Shown here: in pieces, positions 29,001 to 38,116 of the stretch
How positions within the stretch are numbered: the first letter of the stretch is position 1
Layout of the letters: each line of letters starts with the position of its first letter
From: Prevotella sp. P6B1
GTDB lineage: Bacteria; Bacteroidota; Bacteroidia; Bacteroidales; Bacteroidaceae
Assembly (NCBI RefSeq): GCF_000702825.1
Contig: NZ_JNKF01000016.1
Coordinates: 62,001-126,000 of the forward strand
Direction: 5' to 3'
Length of the DNA: 64,000 bases
Notes under the pieces: model-generated
What the model saw: the letters and a program-made list of their open reading frames with translations, nothing else
Database searches by the model: none
What the model was told of the DNA's origin: nothing
Program-made: the position numbers and the translations under genes

Positions 29001-29202
29001 TCACTGTCGCATTGTTTGTTCCAGCCACTTTGACGGTTGCTCCAATCATTGGGCCCTCGGCATCCACAACAGTACCAGTAATTACCTGGTCGTTGGGAGC
29101 AGCTGCCAGTTCTGCACGATTAGCCGTATCAGCCAGAGCCGAAACAGGCGACATCATCATGCTAGCACCAAGCAGACAAAGAAACATTCTTCTTTTGTTC
29201 AT
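26029..29202 (-). CDS. SusC/RagA-family TonB-linked outer-membrane transporter
   Basis: 1057 residues with a signal peptide (SALA-DT). A carboxypeptidase-D-like regulatory domain follows (about 40-112, VITGTVVDAEGPMIGATVKV), then a TonB-box-like LNEVVVTALG, the plug (RVLLRGNTEISGNNQPLYVIDGVPL) and a 22-strand barrel ending in an aromatic-rich strand (NVNVKF). It imports oligosaccharides across the outer membrane using TonB energy, with SusD as lid. It lies 29 bp after GH5 and 16 bp before susD in one operon. The substrate is inferred from GH5 to be a beta-linked glucan or mannan. Confidence 0.95.
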   Translation of the reverse strand: MNKRRMFLCLLGASMMMSPVSALADTANRAELAAAPNDQVITGTVVDAEGPMIGATVKVAGTNNATVTDIDGHFSLKCKRGDLLEVSYVGYTTLKVKAQPGMRIVMEEDKTVLNEVVVTALGIKRERKALGYGVAEVKGEELTKAKETNVINSLSGKVAGLVVQNTAGGASGSTRVLLRGNTEISGNNQPLYVIDGVPLDNTNFGSAGTEGGYDLGDGISAINPDDIENMTVLKGPAASALYGSRASHGVILITTKKAEKDKISVEYNGSLTIDKQLAKWDNIQQVYGMGYGGAYSRTATTGTNSSWGAKADDFLVEYFDHEKRPFLMYPNNTSDFFRTGLTTQNTAILSVNSGKTGVRFSVTDMRNKDILPNTHMNRDNFNLRVNTSAGPVDLDFTANYTRENVKNRPALGDSQSNVGKNLMTLASTYNQAWLKNYQTSEGEYANWNGNDQYNKNPYWDLYKNENTTAKDVFRLTGKAIWNISDHLKLQGTIGTDMNFMAFEDFISMTTPGKMAGQLQNQKYTNRTLNAELLALYNNSFGNFDINATLGGNIFKVDNKTDIFTGMDQQMKDIVAIMNYAEQSIQQNTYKKQINSLFGSASVGYQHTYYLEATVRGDKSSTLPIDHNIYVYPSFSGSIVFSEFIKNKNLINYGKIRASWAQVGSDTDPYQLALNYSTAKYSYGGFVIGMINNTTQPNKDLKPTRTNSFELGLEMKFFHGRLGLDVTYYNQLSKDQIIALASSSTSGYNYSLVNAGEIQNKGIEVALNGRVLQLGQFAWDAGVNFSKNTNKVKSLVDGMDYFELEKATWCGVSVGAEVNKNYGSIIGKDFKRTADGQLIINPESGLPYVDDKTHTLGNASWDWTGGFYSTFTYKNFRLSAGFDVKVGADLFSMSMRSAYATGKASETLAGREEWYRSEENRKAANMTIEDWRDAGLCEGLIVPGVIDNGDGTYRQNDIAVNPESYWKSAADNAPSMFIYDNSYVKCREITFGYTFPEKWLGKSVKGLSVSFVARNPFIVWKNIPNIDPDSGYNTSGLGLEYGSLPSRRSYGFNVNVKF

Positions 29203-29231
29203 TTTGATTTTTGTTTTGAGTTAATATGATA

Positions 29232-30419
29232 TTATTTCTTACCTTCCATGATACCTTTCAGTGTCCAATCGGCCTTAACCTTCATACCCTTATGACGGTC
29301 GAAAATACCGAAATGCTCTGCACCGCTACCAAAGCTATTATTATCCCAAACGAAAGTTGAGAAACCACGTTTACGAGCTTCACTCACAAAGAATCGGCAG
29401 TAATAGATCATATTCTCGTGAATCAAGTCTGTCTGTCCACTCTTCTGACGATCGGTAACACCCCACTCGCCTACAACGATGCCAAGTCCCTTGTTACCCC
29501 ATGTCTCAACCACACGGTCAAAAAAGTCGCTCATGGTCTTTTCATCATTTGGCGAAATCTCACCTTTTTCTTTATAGGATGTACCCCAGAAGTTATACTT
29601 GCACTCGCCTGCATAATCCCATGGCGTATAGTAATGGAACTCTACACTCATATAGTCTAGACCATTGCCTTCGGCATCGGTTGGAATGATAAAGTCGCCA
29701 TTATTAATACCAAAATCGGGATTGCACACGTAAGTCTGCACAATGAGATGACGCTTGGCGTTATTACCACCGGTAGCACGCACCACATCGATGAACGTCT
29801 GGTTGTAGGAATTCTGCACAGCCAGGTTCTCGGCTTCGGGCTTCCCCCAATTATCCTTAATATGTACCTCGTTGGTACCAGCAAATGCCACACGATAATC
29901 GTACTTAGCAAACTCGCTGGCAATGTTCAACCACAGTAATGCCAGTTTCTGATTATTCTCTTCTTTATATTGGTTGGTAGGACGTCCCTCTAACCACTTC
30001 TCATGATGAGTATTGATAATAACCTTCAAATCGTTAGCCAGGCACCAGTCTACCACTTCCTTGACACGTGTCAACCAAGCCTTGTCGATACTCATGGCAG
30101 CAGCATTCGTAATGTGACACTGCCAACGGATGGGGATACGTACTGCATCAAATCCGGCTTCCTTTACAGCTTTGATGGTTTTCTTGGTGACAACGGGATT
30201 GCCCCATGACGTTTCGGCTTTGATGCTGTTATCGGCCATACCAATAAACATCGACTCGGCATCTTGTCCAGAAGCAGAACATTCCAATTGGTTGCCAAGA
30301 TTCCATCCAACAACGCCCTCATTCCATTCCTTGGCCGTAGGTTGAGCTCCAACGGCAACAGGAATCATCATACCTGCAACAAACAGGCCACGCCATGCGT
30401 TCATACCTTTTCTCTTCAT
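29232..30419 (-). CDS. Glycoside hydrolase family 5 enzyme (endo-beta-glucanase-like)
   Basis: 395 residues with a type I signal peptide (AVGA-Q). GH5 landmarks: VVGWNLGNQLE, FDAVRIPIRW, IINTHHEKW, the acid/base Glu in AFAGTNEVH, FHYYTPWDY, and the nucleophile Glu in IVVGEWGVTD. The TNEV sequence replaces the usual NEP. General wording is closest to GH5_4-like cellulases and xyloglucanases. It retains both catalytic glutamates, so it should be active on beta-1,4-linked glucans. No lipobox is seen, so it is probably periplasmic or released. It is the first gene of the glycan operon. Confidence 0.9.
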   Translation of the reverse strand: MKRKGMNAWRGLFVAGMMIPVAVGAQPTAKEWNEGVVGWNLGNQLECSASGQDAESMFIGMADNSIKAETSWGNPVVTKKTIKAVKEAGFDAVRIPIRWQCHITNAAAMSIDKAWLTRVKEVVDWCLANDLKVIINTHHEKWLEGRPTNQYKEENNQKLALLWLNIASEFAKYDYRVAFAGTNEVHIKDNWGKPEAENLAVQNSYNQTFIDVVRATGGNNAKRHLIVQTYVCNPDFGINNGDFIIPTDAEGNGLDYMSVEFHYYTPWDYAGECKYNFWGTSYKEKGEISPNDEKTMSDFFDRVVETWGNKGLGIVVGEWGVTDRQKSGQTDLIHENMIYYCRFFVSEARKRGFSTFVWDNNSFGSGAEHFGIFDRHKGMKVKADWTLKGIMEGKK

Positions 30420-30451
30420 TCTATTGATTGTATTATGGTTTTAATCGGCAG

Positions 30452-30459
30452 CAAAGGTA
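30452..30459 (-). promoter_or_regulatory. Promoter -7 box of the GH5-susCD operon
   Basis: Minus strand TACCTTTG, about 32 nt before the ATG at 30419. No TTTG at the -33 position, as expected for an activator-dependent promoter. Confidence 0.72.
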
Positions 30460-30479
30460 CTACTTATATAAATATGTGT

Positions 30480-30508
30480 GGTTTGACAACATACAGAAAA
30501 GGTTTGAA
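30480..30508. promoter_or_regulatory. Candidate activator site: direct GGTTTGA repeats 21 bp apart
   Basis: GGTTTGAC (30480-30487) and GGTTTGAA (30501-30508) start 21 bp apart, two helical turns, and abut the -33 region of the GH5 promoter. This is the usual geometry for AraC-type activators. The adjacent gene encodes one. Confidence 0.5.
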
Positions 30509-30540
30509 TACTCGCAATTGTCAGTATTCAAACCTTTTCT
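30495..30540. repeat. Perfect 17-bp inverted repeat between regulator and GH5 operon
   Basis: Arms 30495-30511 and 30524-30540, 12-nt loop. It lies 23 bp past the regulator stop and could be its terminator. It also contains a GGTTTGA half-site in each arm, so it may be an operator instead or as well. Confidence 0.8.
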
Positions 30541-30563
30541 GATAATGTAAGGTAGGCGCTTAT

Positions 30564-33371
30564 TTACTGATATTTCGAAGGCGAAACCCCAAAATATTTC
30601 TTGAATACGGTACTGAAATACTTTGGATTTTCAAAGCCAGCCAGTCCTGACACCTCAGTAACACTACGCCCACTGCGCAGCAATGCAGCAGCACGTTCCA
30701 AGCGGATAATACGGATGAAGTCCTGCGGTGATTTACCTGTATACGACTTCAGTTTCACATAAAATAATGTACGGCTCATGGCCATCTCACGGCAAAGGCA
30801 ATCGATAGAGAATGTCGAATCGCTCAGATTTTCCACAATCAAACGGGTAGCCTTATCAACAAACTCTCTACCGCTATCACTCCCTTCTGCCGCCGTCTCA
30901 GGTTGCTCTGCAGATTGTTCCGGCACAGAAGAAGTAGTAGTAGCCGAAGTAGGCATCTGATGCATCAGCTGCAGATAATCAATCGACAGGCGCATATATT
31001 TCTCCTGCAGGTGGTACACACTCCACGCGCCATAGAAAACCAACAACAGCAAAGCGATGTAGACACACCACATCCACCAGCTGTTCCACCATGGCTGTCC
31101 TATAACAATAGTGAGGTCCTGGGAATCAATAACGGCACCACAAGTACTACTGATACATTGTATGGTAAGCCTATGCTTACCTGGCTCCATGCTCACAAAA
31201 CGAATGTACTGCTGATCAGTGGGCTGGCTCCACTCGCCATTGTCGATTCTGTAGCGATAGCTAATATCGTAATGGTAGCGCATATTCACACTCTCGAACA
31301 GGAGATCGAAAGTACGTTCATTATACGATAACTCTAATCGGTCTTTCCCATGCACCACAGCCAGATCAATGTGACTCAAATCATTTCCCTCATCCCTGTA
31401 ATTAACACCAAGAATGATAAGGTTTGCTGTGTAATTGAGAGGTTGTACACTCTCAGGATGCACAATCACAGCACCTGTCGTAGTACCAAATATAATATCA
31501 CCATCCGGCAGATTCTGTGCAGCCCCTCGAGAATACTCACGGTTCAAGCCATAGCAATAATTGACATTGACAACGTGAAGAGGATCATCAGCCTTGGCAT
31601 AAGCAAGACCTTCGTCGGTAGCTATCCATATACGTCCATCCTTGCCCTTAACCAGACTCCTGACATAGTTTGAAGGCAACCCATTATCAACAGTCAACTG
31701 TCTACTTTGGCGTTTGGTCATATGGTACACATAGACGCCACCACCATCAGTAGCAATCCATAGCTCTGAACCCGAAGCCAGAAGATGCGCCACAAAGGGA
31801 TTCACATCAGTTACGCCAGCGGGTGCATAATCCAGTTCTTTGACCTCATCGCTACCCGGCGTTACGAGTTTAAGACCAAAGGCTGTACCCACAGCTATCT
31901 GACCTGACGCCAACTGCGTAATGGCTTGCACGTCATGAATCGGATAATATTGGATATGACCATCACTCGATTTCCGGAAAAGATCACCATTCAGGCTACC
32001 CATCCATACGCCACCACTTTTATCATAATATACGGCATACACATGGTTATCCTCGAGCTCACTATTATCAACCGTGTAGATATGGCGCAACCGGCTCTGT
32101 TCATCTATCTCATAAATGCCCTTACCATAGGTTGACACAAAAACCGATCCATCGGGACACTTGAAGGCACTGGTGACAACCGTTCCCTGATAACTATGCT
32201 GCCACTGCCCAGTCATAGCATTATATATACTGATACCATTATCAGTACCCAGCATAACCATATTTCCTGATAGCGGCATCACGGCATTTACATGATCGTT
32301 CGCCAATGACTGAAGATTGTTTACCGTATGACGGAAAATAGCTGTCGTACTGCCGATGGGGCGTGCAATATCGATTCCGCCAGAATAGGTACCTATCACA
32401 ATGTTTTTCCATGAGTCGACAACCATGCTGTAAACACCATTGCCATGGAGCACACCGTGTTCTGTCTCATTGGCGTCAAACAGCAGGGAACAAGTACCAC
32501 GACCATCGCGCGGCACCTGCCACACACCTTCGCCATCAGAACCAACAAGCATCGTATCATCATCGTACGGACAGATACTGCGAATAGGATTACCATGCGG
32601 TGTACTTCCTTTCAGACCAAAGAACTGGTCGGTTGCTATACTGCCATGATGTCCGAATGTCACAATATGCAGACCATTCTCATAGCCACCCAACCAGAGT
32701 TTACCTGAGAGTTCATCATAATAAGCGCTCTCGGTATTATAGGAGAGTAGCCGTTGGCCTTTTCCATTGTAGACGCCTTCGCGAGCACAAAACAGGAATC
32801 CACTCTTTACCCTGACAATCTGGTTAACATAGGCGCCTTTCACTATCTGCCTCAAGGAATTGTTAGTCCAAATATAGACACCATCGTGCAAAGCCAGATA
32901 AATAGAGGTTCCAGATACATAGATGTCGTTGAGAGCCACCTCGTAACCTAAATGCTTTGAAACCTGAGCTATCTGCTCAAACCTATCATAATCGGCATTG
33001 AACCTGAATAAAGAGCCTCGATTATCAAATGCGTAAACGCCTGTCGAGTCAGACTTAACATGTATAACCCTACCTCCCAAGTGATTGAAGGGAACACGAT
33101 CATCAAGTCTGTAGATCCTGACCTTAGAACCATTGAATCTGCCGACACCTTTAAGCGATGACCACCAGATAGCTCCTGACGTTGACTGACAAACAGAGAA
33201 GATACGCTGATTATCAAGACCTTCTGCCTTTCCTAAATGCGAAAAAGTAAAATCAGCAGTATGCAACGCCATACTGGCAGTAGAATCTACCACCATCAAA
33301 CACACCAAAAATACAATCTTCAGAAGGTATATTGGTAATCTGTCAAATGCGTCAACCTTTCTCAAATTCAT
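30564..33371 (-). CDS. Membrane propeller-sensor AraC regulator without kinase or receiver domains
   Basis: 935 residues. A signal/anchor helix (about 10-33) precedes two-component-regulator propeller repeats (about 35-650, with repeated GGVWMGSLNGDLFR-like blades). A Y_Y_Y domain follows (about 660-750), then a TM helix (about 755-778, WWMWCVYIALLLLVFYGAW). A short linker leads to a C-terminal AraC-type HTH (about 840-935, ending KYFSTVFKKYFGVSPSKYQ). Hybrid two-component sensors of this group usually carry HisKA, HATPase and receiver domains; none is present and there is no room for them. It should sense a periplasmic oligosaccharide and act on DNA directly from the membrane. The likely target is the adjacent GH5-susCD operon. 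Its ATG overlaps the cvfB stop (ATGA). Confidence 0.9.
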   Translation of the reverse strand: MNLRKVDAFDRLPIYLLKIVFLVCLMVVDSTASMALHTADFTFSHLGKAEGLDNQRIFSVCQSTSGAIWWSSLKGVGRFNGSKVRIYRLDDRVPFNHLGGRVIHVKSDSTGVYAFDNRGSLFRFNADYDRFEQIAQVSKHLGYEVALNDIYVSGTSIYLALHDGVYIWTNNSLRQIVKGAYVNQIVRVKSGFLFCAREGVYNGKGQRLLSYNTESAYYDELSGKLWLGGYENGLHIVTFGHHGSIATDQFFGLKGSTPHGNPIRSICPYDDDTMLVGSDGEGVWQVPRDGRGTCSLLFDANETEHGVLHGNGVYSMVVDSWKNIVIGTYSGGIDIARPIGSTTAIFRHTVNNLQSLANDHVNAVMPLSGNMVMLGTDNGISIYNAMTGQWQHSYQGTVVTSAFKCPDGSVFVSTYGKGIYEIDEQSRLRHIYTVDNSELEDNHVYAVYYDKSGGVWMGSLNGDLFRKSSDGHIQYYPIHDVQAITQLASGQIAVGTAFGLKLVTPGSDEVKELDYAPAGVTDVNPFVAHLLASGSELWIATDGGGVYVYHMTKRQSRQLTVDNGLPSNYVRSLVKGKDGRIWIATDEGLAYAKADDPLHVVNVNYCYGLNREYSRGAAQNLPDGDIIFGTTTGAVIVHPESVQPLNYTANLIILGVNYRDEGNDLSHIDLAVVHGKDRLELSYNERTFDLLFESVNMRYHYDISYRYRIDNGEWSQPTDQQYIRFVSMEPGKHRLTIQCISSTCGAVIDSQDLTIVIGQPWWNSWWMWCVYIALLLLVFYGAWSVYHLQEKYMRLSIDYLQLMHQMPTSATTTSSVPEQSAEQPETAAEGSDSGREFVDKATRLIVENLSDSTFSIDCLCREMAMSRTLFYVKLKSYTGKSPQDFIRIIRLERAAALLRSGRSVTEVSGLAGFENPKYFSTVFKKYFGVSPSKYQ

Positions 33372-34213
33372 TTGTTCAGGTAAATGCCATCATCTTTAAT
33401 GATTATCAACCTCCTCTTATACAGATCGCCGATAGCTTTCTTATAGGCCTTCTTCGACACCTGGAAGCGATCATAGATTAGTTCTGCAGGTGATTTATCG
33501 CCCAAATTACAGAATCCATCGTTCTCGTAGAGGTAACGAAGTAATGTCTCAGCGAAATCAAGCGTCTGTTGACGACCTGTTTGCTGGAGTACAATATCGA
33601 TCTTACCATCCTGGCGCACATGGTCAACGTATGCTTTAAGTTTCATGCCGCTATGCAATGGTTGGAAAATCTGATTCTCAAAAACCAAGCCTTGGAACTT
33701 ATTATTCACAATAACCTTGAACCCCAGGTCGGTCTTCTGCCAAACAAGGATATCCACCTCAGCACCATGCTGCAGCGAAGGCAAATCGGTAACAACAGGT
33801 GTAGTGAGATATTTTTCAACCTTAGCAGTAGCCATCAGTCGATAGCTGTCCTCGTCAAGTTTAATATAGACAATATGTCGCTGACCTTGCTCCATACGTT
33901 TTTTCTGTTCACGGAAGGGACAGAAAATGTCCTTCATCAGCCCCCAGTTCAAAAAAGCGCCGAACTGGTTGACCCACGCCACCTCAAGACTCACGAATTC
34001 GCCAACCTTGGCATAGGGCTTCTCCGTAGTAGCCACAGGACGTTCTTCCTGATCGAGATAAATAAATACAGTAATCTCGTCACCAATCTTCATATCTTTT
34101 GTGACATAACGCTGAGGCAGAAGAATTTCGCCTTCTTCGCCGCCATCAAGATAAAGTCCGAAGTCAACCGACTTCACTATTTTCAAAGTGTTGTAGTCTC
34201 CGAGGGTAAGCAT
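33368..34213 (-). CDS. cvfB: S1-like RNA-binding protein, CvfB/YitL family
   Basis: 281 residues. It has tandem S1-type OB domains ([50 protein letters not shown] and a third) and a C-terminal winged helix ([25 protein letters not shown]). The layout matches CvfB, which binds RNA and affects virulence factors in Firmicutes; in Bacteroidota its role is not known to me. Its 5' end overlaps lolD by 31 bp and its stop overlaps the AraC regulator start by 4 bp, so it sits mid-operon. Confidence 0.9.
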   Translation of the reverse strand: MLTLGDYNTLKIVKSVDFGLYLDGGEEGEILLPQRYVTKDMKIGDEITVFIYLDQEERPVATTEKPYAKVGEFVSLEVAWVNQFGAFLNWGLMKDIFCPFREQKKRMEQGQRHIVYIKLDEDSYRLMATAKVEKYLTTPVVTDLPSLQHGAEVDILVWQKTDLGFKVIVNNKFQGLVFENQIFQPLHSGMKLKAYVDHVRQDGKIDIVLQQTGRQQTLDFAETLLRYLYENDGFCNLGDKSPAELIYDRFQVSKKAYKKAIGDLYKRRLIIIKDDGIYLNK

Positions 34214-34857
34214 ATTTGTCCGTCTTTTAAATGAATGGTACGATCGGTAATAGAAGCCAGTTGCTCATCGTGAGTCACAATGACGAAGGTCTGTCCGAAC
34301 TGATTACGAAGGTCGAAGAACAACTGGTGGAGTTCCGCCTTGTTCTTAGTGTCGAGAGAGCCAGAAGGTTCATCAGCCAGAATCACAGCGGGATTATTGA
34401 CTAAGGCACGTGCTACAGCCACACGCTGTTTCTCACCTCCAGAAAGTTCATTAGGCTTATGAGTGGCACGATCGGCCAACCCCATAAACTCGAGCAACTC
34501 CTTGGCACGCTGACGCGCTTTGCTCTGTGAAGTGCCTGCAATATAAGCAGGAATCATGATATTCTCTATAGCGGTAAACTCAGGCAACAGCTGGTGGAAC
34601 TGAAATACAAAGCCCAGATGGCGGTTACGAAAATCAGACAGCTGTTTAGATGAGAGTTGAGTGGTTTCAATGCCGTCAACAATCACACGGCCGGTATCAG
34701 GCCGATCAAGGGTGCCTATAATCTGCAATAAGGTGGTCTTACCAGCGCCACTGGGCCCCACGATACTCACTACCTCACCCTTATCTATATGGAGGTCGAT
34801 ACCTTTCAGTACCTGTAATGAGCCAAAACTCTTGGTTATATTACTTATTTCTATCAT
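34183..34857 (-). CDS. lolD: ABC transporter ATP-binding protein, LolD/MacB type
   Basis: 224 residues. Walker A is GPSGAGKTT, the signature is [15 protein letters not shown], Walker B is VILADEPSG, and the H-loop is VIVTHDEQ. The sequence fits the LolD group, which powers lipoprotein release from the inner membrane. No permease is nearby, so its LolC/E-type partner must be encoded elsewhere. It lies 18 bp after the antiporter gene and overlaps cvfB by 31 bp. Confidence 0.88.
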   Translation of the reverse strand: MIEISNITKSFGSLQVLKGIDLHIDKGEVVSIVGPSGAGKTTLLQIIGTLDRPDTGRVIVDGIETTQLSSKQLSDFRNRHLGFVFQFHQLLPEFTAIENIMIPAYIAGTSQSKARQRAKELLEFMGLADRATHKPNELSGGEKQRVAVARALVNNPAVILADEPSGSLDTKNKAELHQLFFDLRNQFGQTFVIVTHDEQLASITDRTIHLKDGQICLPSETTTL

Positions 34858-34875
34858 TTTCTTGATGATTTCTTC

Positions 34876-37011
34876 TTATTTATTAGCAAAGCGTTTCTTT
34901 TCAATCCAACGCAAGATGGTATCATAGATACTCTTCTCCTCATGGTGCTGAGCCTCAGTGAAGCTCATACGCTCTTCCTTCGTATTACCATACTGGTCAG
35001 GGAAGATAATCATGAGATTCTTTCCTGAGAAATATTTCTGTAACTCGTCAGGCAGTCGCTCCAATGCCGTCTTATACGATATGGTACCCTTTCGGGCTGT
35101 AACAACCACAAACAGGTGGTCGTCAGCGATGTCGGCAGCCAACTGAGGCAGCTCATTCCAATGGGCCATATAAGTATATTCGGTACGCACGTTGGGGTGA
35201 CGGTTATTGATATACTCACGGATGAGTGACAGCGACTCATGGCGACCATGAAACTGGATGCGACAATCCAACTGACCAGCCAGACGACTCAATCGTTCCA
35301 ACCAACGCAGGAATCCAGGTTCGAACTCGGCACGCGACGGCACTGCCACACGAATACGGCGCAACGTGGTCATTGGCTGTACGAAACGTGTCAGGATAAT
35401 CTGACGGTTCAAGCCATTATACAGACTCTGGATGAAATTACCCCAGAAACGTGGACTGATGTCAGTATGTATGTGCATACCCATGACAATCTCTGAGCAG
35501 GCAAACTCGCGAAAAGCATGCTTGATACCATTAGCGATGTTGGTAGCCAAACGCACCTGCGTCTGCACTCTCACCTCGCTGGCACTAGCTGTTTGCTGTA
35601 GTTTCTCCAGAAGTCTGAGTCCCTGCTCACGAGCAACATTACTTTTCTCATCATCATAAACCACATTGAGTGCAACCAGATCGCGGTTCAAACGCTGATT
35701 GCGCATGAACATCGATAGATACAACAGATGTGGCGCAATCTCTGGATACTTCACACAAAGCAGAATCTTCTCATCATCATCCTTAGGCATATCGCCCTGC
35801 AGATGAGCTTTTTCCTGAATGATAATCTTTTTCGCAGCATGCTCAGTCATCATGGTACTGATAATACATGTAAACAGAATCATCATGATAATACCATTCA
35901 GCATATCGTCACTCACTAAGTATTCACCAGGAGCCACCTCCAGTCTAATACCCACCATCACCATAGCGATGGCACCTGCCGCATGCGCAGAGGTCAATCC
36001 GAACATCATATGACCATCAGCTTTCGACAGACGGAACAGCAGACTGGAAACATAAGCAGCTACAGCCTTTCCAAAGGTACCAAAGAACACGATAAGCAAC
36101 ACTATCCATACCATCTGTACGCTGGAGAAGAGTGTGCCTAAATTAATCAACATGCCAACACCTATCAGGAAATAAGGGATGAATAGAGCGTTACCAATAA
36201 ACTCAATACGGTTCATGAGTGGCGACACACGCGGTATATACCTATTCAATATAAGTCCCGAATAGAACGCGCCAAAAACGCCCTCGATGCCTATCAAGGA
36301 AGATAAGGCTGCACTCAAGAACATCACAGCCATGACAAAGGTGTACTGCATCACGGCATCGCTGTATCGACGGAGGAAATAACGTGTCAACTTGGGTATC
36401 AGTATCACACTGCCCACACAGAAGGCAGCAAACTTAATCACAAAAAGCACCCAGAACAGCCAGTTGCTATCCTTGGAGAATGAGCCCGAGATGGCAGCCA
36501 ACATCACCAGTGCCAGGAACAAGGCAATCATCGAAGAGCCTACGCTAAGTGCCACGCTCTGGTGCTTATGTAGACCATAACGGCCTACTATCGGATAGGC
36601 TATCAGCGTGTTCGATGCCATGATACAGCCCAGCAGGAATGAAGCTGCCGATGAATAGCCGAGAATGGCAACCGACATGACATAGGTGAGTATCAGCGGC
36701 ACCAGACAGGTGAGAAGGCCGAAAAGCAGGAACCGGCGCGAGTGTTTCTTCACGCCTTCCATATCCATCTCCAGTCCGGCCAGGAACATGATGTAGTAAA
36801 GTCCTACCCTGCCAAAGAGTTCAAAAGAGTTGTCACGTTCCAGGACATTAAACCCATATTGTCCGATGGCGATGCCCGCCAATACCATACCGATGATATG
36901 CGGAATACGCAGTTTACTCATCACGATAGGAGCAAACAGGATAATCATCAGCACCACAAAAAAGACTAAAGTCGGGTCTGTAATCGGCAAATATGATAAT
37001 AATAATGTCAT
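34876..37011 (-). CDS. Cation:proton antiporter (CPA2 family) with C-terminal UspA-like domains
   Basis: 711 residues from the ATG at 37011. The N-terminal Na+/H+ exchanger domain has about 12 TM segments, including IPHIIGMVLAGIAIGQYGF and the FLAGLEMD region that carries the acidic residue of CPA2 transporters. A cytoplasmic C-terminal part (about 440-711) resembles two universal-stress-protein domains, as in other Bacteroidota antiporters. The start is 8 nt past the -7 box; an upstream in-frame ATG at 37260 lies in asd DNA and is rejected. It is the first gene of the operon with lolD, cvfB and the regulator. The ion (Na+ or K+) is not decided by sequence. Confidence 0.88.
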   Translation of the reverse strand: MTLLLSYLPITDPTLVFFVVLMIILFAPIVMSKLRIPHIIGMVLAGIAIGQYGFNVLERDNSFELFGRVGLYYIMFLAGLEMDMEGVKKHSRRFLLFGLLTCLVPLILTYVMSVAILGYSSAASFLLGCIMASNTLIAYPIVGRYGLHKHQSVALSVGSSMIALFLALVMLAAISGSFSKDSNWLFWVLFVIKFAAFCVGSVILIPKLTRYFLRRYSDAVMQYTFVMAVMFLSAALSSLIGIEGVFGAFYSGLILNRYIPRVSPLMNRIEFIGNALFIPYFLIGVGMLINLGTLFSSVQMVWIVLLIVFFGTFGKAVAAYVSSLLFRLSKADGHMMFGLTSAHAAGAIAMVMVGIRLEVAPGEYLVSDDMLNGIIMMILFTCIISTMMTEHAAKKIIIQEKAHLQGDMPKDDDEKILLCVKYPEIAPHLLYLSMFMRNQRLNRDLVALNVVYDDEKSNVAREQGLRLLEKLQQTASASEVRVQTQVRLATNIANGIKHAFREFACSEIVMGMHIHTDISPRFWGNFIQSLYNGLNRQIILTRFVQPMTTLRRIRVAVPSRAEFEPGFLRWLERLSRLAGQLDCRIQFHGRHESLSLIREYINNRHPNVRTEYTYMAHWNELPQLAADIADDHLFVVVTARKGTISYKTALERLPDELQKYFSGKNLMIIFPDQYGNTKEERMSFTEAQHHEEKSIYDTILRWIEKKRFANK

Positions 37012-37019
37012 TTTGGCTA

Positions 37020-37027
37020 CAAAGGTA
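37020..37027 (-). promoter_or_regulatory. Promoter -7 box of the antiporter-lolD-cvfB-regulator operon
   Basis: Minus strand TACCTTTG, 8 nt before the ATG at 37011. No consensus -33 box, and it lies next to the divergent asd promoter. Confidence 0.72.
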
Positions 37028-37035
37028 GGCATTTT

Positions 37036-37067
37036 TTTGGTAAAATGAAAAAAAAAACATAATTTTG
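37036..37067 (+). promoter_or_regulatory. asd promoter
   Basis: TTTG (37036-37039), 20 nt, TAATTTTG (37060-37067): perfect spacing. Leader of about 30 nt. Confidence 0.85.
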
Positions 37068-37102
37068 CGGCCAAATTGTAACCATTTAAAGGATTAAGCA
37101 AG

Positions 37103-38116
37103 ATGAAAGTAGCAATTGTAGGTGCGAGTGGAGCCGTAGGACAAGAGTTTCTGCGCATCCTCGCTGAGAGAAATTTCCCAATGGACGAACTGGTACTGTT
37201 TGGCTCAGAGCGCAGTGCTGGAACGAAGTACAATTTTAAAGGTAAGGAGATTGAGGTCAAACTGCTTCAACACAACGACGACTTTAAGGATGTCGACATC
37301 GCCTTCACTTCAGCAGGTGCAGGCACATCGAAGGAGTTTGCCGAGACTATCACAAAGTATGGTGCAGTAATGATTGACAACTCGAGTGCATTCCGTATGG
37401 ACGACGATGTACCCTTGGTAGTGCCCGAGTGCAACGCCGAGGATGCCCTGAACCGTCCTCGTGGTATCATTGCTAACCCAAACTGCACTACCATCATGAT
37501 GGTAGTTGTTCTCCAGCCTCTGGAAAAGCTCTCTCATATAAAACGCATCCATGTTGCTTCATATCAGAGTGCTTCAGGTGCCGGTGCCGCAGCCATGGCA
37601 GAACTGCAACAGCAGTATAAGGAGATGGTAGAGGATGGTGAGGTAAAAACCGTAAAGAAGTTTGCCCACCAGTTGGCTTATAACGTTATCCCTCAGATTG
37701 ACGTATTCCAGCCCAACGGCTACACCAAGGAGGAGATGAAGATGTTTAACGAGACACGTAAGATTATGCATACCGATGCCAAGTGCTCGGCCATGTGCGT
37801 ACGTGTTAGCTCACTGCGCTCTCACTCAGAGAGTGTTTGGATTGAAACCGAGCGTCCCATCAGCGTAGAGGAGGCTCAGAAGGCTATCGCCGCTGCTCCT
37901 GGCTGTACACTGAAGGACGATCCCGCCACACTCACCTACCCCATGCCTTTGGAGACTGCAGGCAAGGACGATGTTTACGTAGGTCGTGTACGTAAGGATA
38001 TCAGCGACGAAAACGGTCTGACCTTCTGGCTCAGTGGTGACCAGATTCGCAAGGGCGCTGCCCTGAACGCCGTTCAGATTGCTGAGTACTTAGTAAAAGT
38101 AGGTAATGTTAAGTAA
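37103..38116 (+). CDS. asd: Aspartate-semialdehyde dehydrogenase
   Basis: 337 residues. The NADP-binding motif is [18 protein letters not shown], and the active-site Cys is in [12 protein letters not shown] (about residue 130). [12 protein letters not shown] lies in the C-terminal domain. It reduces beta-aspartyl phosphate to aspartate semialdehyde, feeding lysine, threonine, methionine and peptidoglycan synthesis. That product is also a likely substrate of the carboxynorspermidine dehydrogenase at 6966. Its 3' end overlaps the following lipoprotein gene by 11 bp. Confidence 0.97.
   Translation: MKVAIVGASGAVGQEFLRILAERNFPMDELVLFGSERSAGTKYNFKGKEIEVKLLQHNDDFKDVDIAFTSAGAGTSKEFAETITKYGAVMIDNSSAFRMDDDVPLVVPECNAEDALNRPRGIIANPNCTTIMMVVVLQPLEKLSHIKRIHVASYQSASGAGAAAMAELQQQYKEMVEDGEVKTVKKFAHQLAYNVIPQIDVFQPNGYTKEEMKMFNETRKIMHTDAKCSAMCVRVSSLRSHSESVWIETERPISVEEAQKAIAAAPGCTLKDDPATLTYPMPLETAGKDDVYVGRVRKDISDENGLTFWLSGDQIRKGAALNAVQIAEYLVKVGNVK

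Noticed and set aside
37011..37260. Longer N-terminus for the antiporter
   Set aside because: It would be encoded by the asd gene's opposite strand and both promoters; the -7 box lies 8 nt before the ATG at 37011.
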